6,592 bases of DNA from Chthoniobacterales bacterium (GTDB taxonomy: Bacteria; Verrucomicrobiota; Verrucomicrobiia; Chthoniobacterales; UBA10450): contig JACCXA010000031.1 of the NCBI GenBank assembly GCA_013697365.1, positions 1 through 6,592 of the forward strand, read 5' to 3'. A model generated the notes under the pieces. It had not been told where the DNA came from. It worked only from the letters and a program-made list of their open reading frames with translations, and searched no databases. Below are positions 5,878-6,592 of this stretch, piece after piece. How positions within the stretch are numbered: the stretch's first letter is position 1; the number at the start of each line of letters is the position of its first letter. Both the position numbers and the translations under genes were made by a program.

Positions 5878-6591
5878 TTATTCCAGGAACAGTTCTCCCG
5901 CCCGCCGACGAGCGTGGCGATCGCCGGGAAGATTTACCTTGGCCGGGCCGCTCGCGGGATCTAGCAAGGCGCGCAGGTTTTCAATCAATTTGAATCCAAC
6001 ATCCGCGACCGCGTGCTTCTGCAACCAGCCGCGCAGAACACGACGCTGCGATGCGACCGCTAATTGTTGGAGCGCTTTGACCGGCAACGTATCCGCCTCT
6101 TTTAGATCTGCGGGCAGCATTTCCTCCAGCATCGCATGCTCTTCCGCAGCGATTTCCGCCGCACGCCAAAGGCTTTTCCGAACGTTGCGGCCGAGTTGCT
6201 TCTCGATCATCGGAAGGATGCGATGACGAATGCGATTGCGCGTCGGTTCGAGCGACGAATTGCTCGCATCTTCGCGACAGCGCAGCCGATGCGCTCGCAT
6301 GTAGCTGTCGATATCCTCACGCCAGACTTCCAGCAGTGGACGAACCAGTGTCAGTTTGAAGCCATCCACGTCCATGACCGAGACCGGCCGGATCGATCCC
6401 TGCCCGCCGGTTCCGCTTCCGCGCAGCAGATGGAACAAATAGGTCTCAACGAGATCGTCCGCGTGATGGCCCAGAAAAATTGAGGAACAACGACGCCGTC
6501 GGCCGATCTCCGCAAAGAACTCCAGTCGCGCGGTCCGCGCAGCACTTTCGATGGAACATTTACTGCGAAGCGCACGCGTTTCGATATCTGC
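5878..6591 (-). CDS. tilS: tRNA(Ile)-lysidine synthetase TilS, 5' part outside window
   Basis: TilS uses ATP and lysine to convert C34 of the CAU-anticodon tRNA-Ile to lysidine, switching it from Met to Ile decoding. The visible 237 residues start mid-protein; the ATP P-loop SGGxDS would lie beyond the right edge. The open frame continues to the edge with no stop, and clear family sequence precedes the first TTG at 6438, so that codon is internal. Motifs in window numbering are ESAARTARLEFFAEI (15-29), FLGHHADDLVETYLFHLLRG (39-58, the TilS HHxDD block), RPLLEVWREDIDSYM (84-98), ED.SN (107-111) and TRNRIRHRILP (117-127). A helical region of about 110 residues follows to the TAA stop, without an obvious full C-terminal TilS domain. 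tilS precedes gltX on the same strand with a 124-base gap, so co-transcription is possible but not shown. Confidence 0.95.
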   Translation of the reverse strand, partial: ADIETRALRSKCSIESAARTARLEFFAEIGRRRRCSSIFLGHHADDLVETYLFHLLRGSGTGGQGSIRPVSVMDVDGFKLTLVRPLLEVWREDIDSYMRAHRLRCREDASNSSLEPTRNRIRHRILPMIEKQLGRNVRKSLWRAAEIAAEEHAMLEEMLPADLKEADTLPVKALQQLAVASQRRVLRGWLQKHAVADVGFKLIENLRALLDPASGPAKVNLPGDRHARRRAGELFLE

Positions 6592-6592
6592 C

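Noticed and set aside
6436..6438. TTG 6438 as the tilS start, making a short complete protein.
   Set aside because: Upstream in-frame sequence to the window edge reads GHHADDLVET and AARTARLEFF, clear TilS motifs, so the gene is cut by the window edge.

Overview
The window looks like ordinary bacterial chromosome carrying housekeeping genes. By eye it is moderately GC-rich. Six protein-coding genes fill almost all of it: nadA (partial, -), proC (+), aroE (-), glnS (+), gltX (-) and tilS (partial, -). All six are recognised from protein motifs read directly in the translation. The style of the proteins suggests Verrucomicrobiota (Chthoniobacterales/'Spartobacteria'-like). The cues are an AroE with a KESYTLSDLQNW-type N-terminus, a GluRS without the zinc-type cysteine segment, and the presence of a bacterial GlnRS. 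This placement is an inference from memory and was not tested by a search.

Layout from left to right: nadA (quinolinate synthase, NAD synthesis) runs off the left edge. It is divergent from proC (pyrroline-5-carboxylate reductase, proline synthesis), and the two 5' ends are so close that the usual proC start codons lie inside nadA. proC converges on aroE (shikimate dehydrogenase). Between them is a roughly 200-bp element made of two inverted GTAG-plus-palindrome units around an inner inverted repeat, which has the architecture of a REP doublet (REPIN/BIME). aroE is divergent from glnS (glutaminyl-tRNA synthetase), which converges on gltX (glutamyl-tRNA synthetase). A perfect 8-bp hairpin lies between those two. 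tilS (tRNA-Ile lysidine synthetase) lies upstream of gltX on the same strand and runs off the right edge. A short tandem CACGGATG-type repeat sits just upstream of gltX.

There is no single pathway operon: NAD, proline and aromatic amino-acid synthesis sit beside three translation-fidelity genes. The right half (glnS, gltX, tilS) is a tRNA-charging and tRNA-modification cluster. Having both GlnRS and GluRS implies direct charging of tRNA-Gln. No mobile-element protein, CRISPR array, phage gene, rRNA or tRNA was seen, and no new multi-gene system. The most unusual content is non-coding: the REPIN-like element, whose GTAG tetranucleotide supplies the proC stop codon. It apparently also supplied the aroE stop until a 22-bp tandem duplication moved it.
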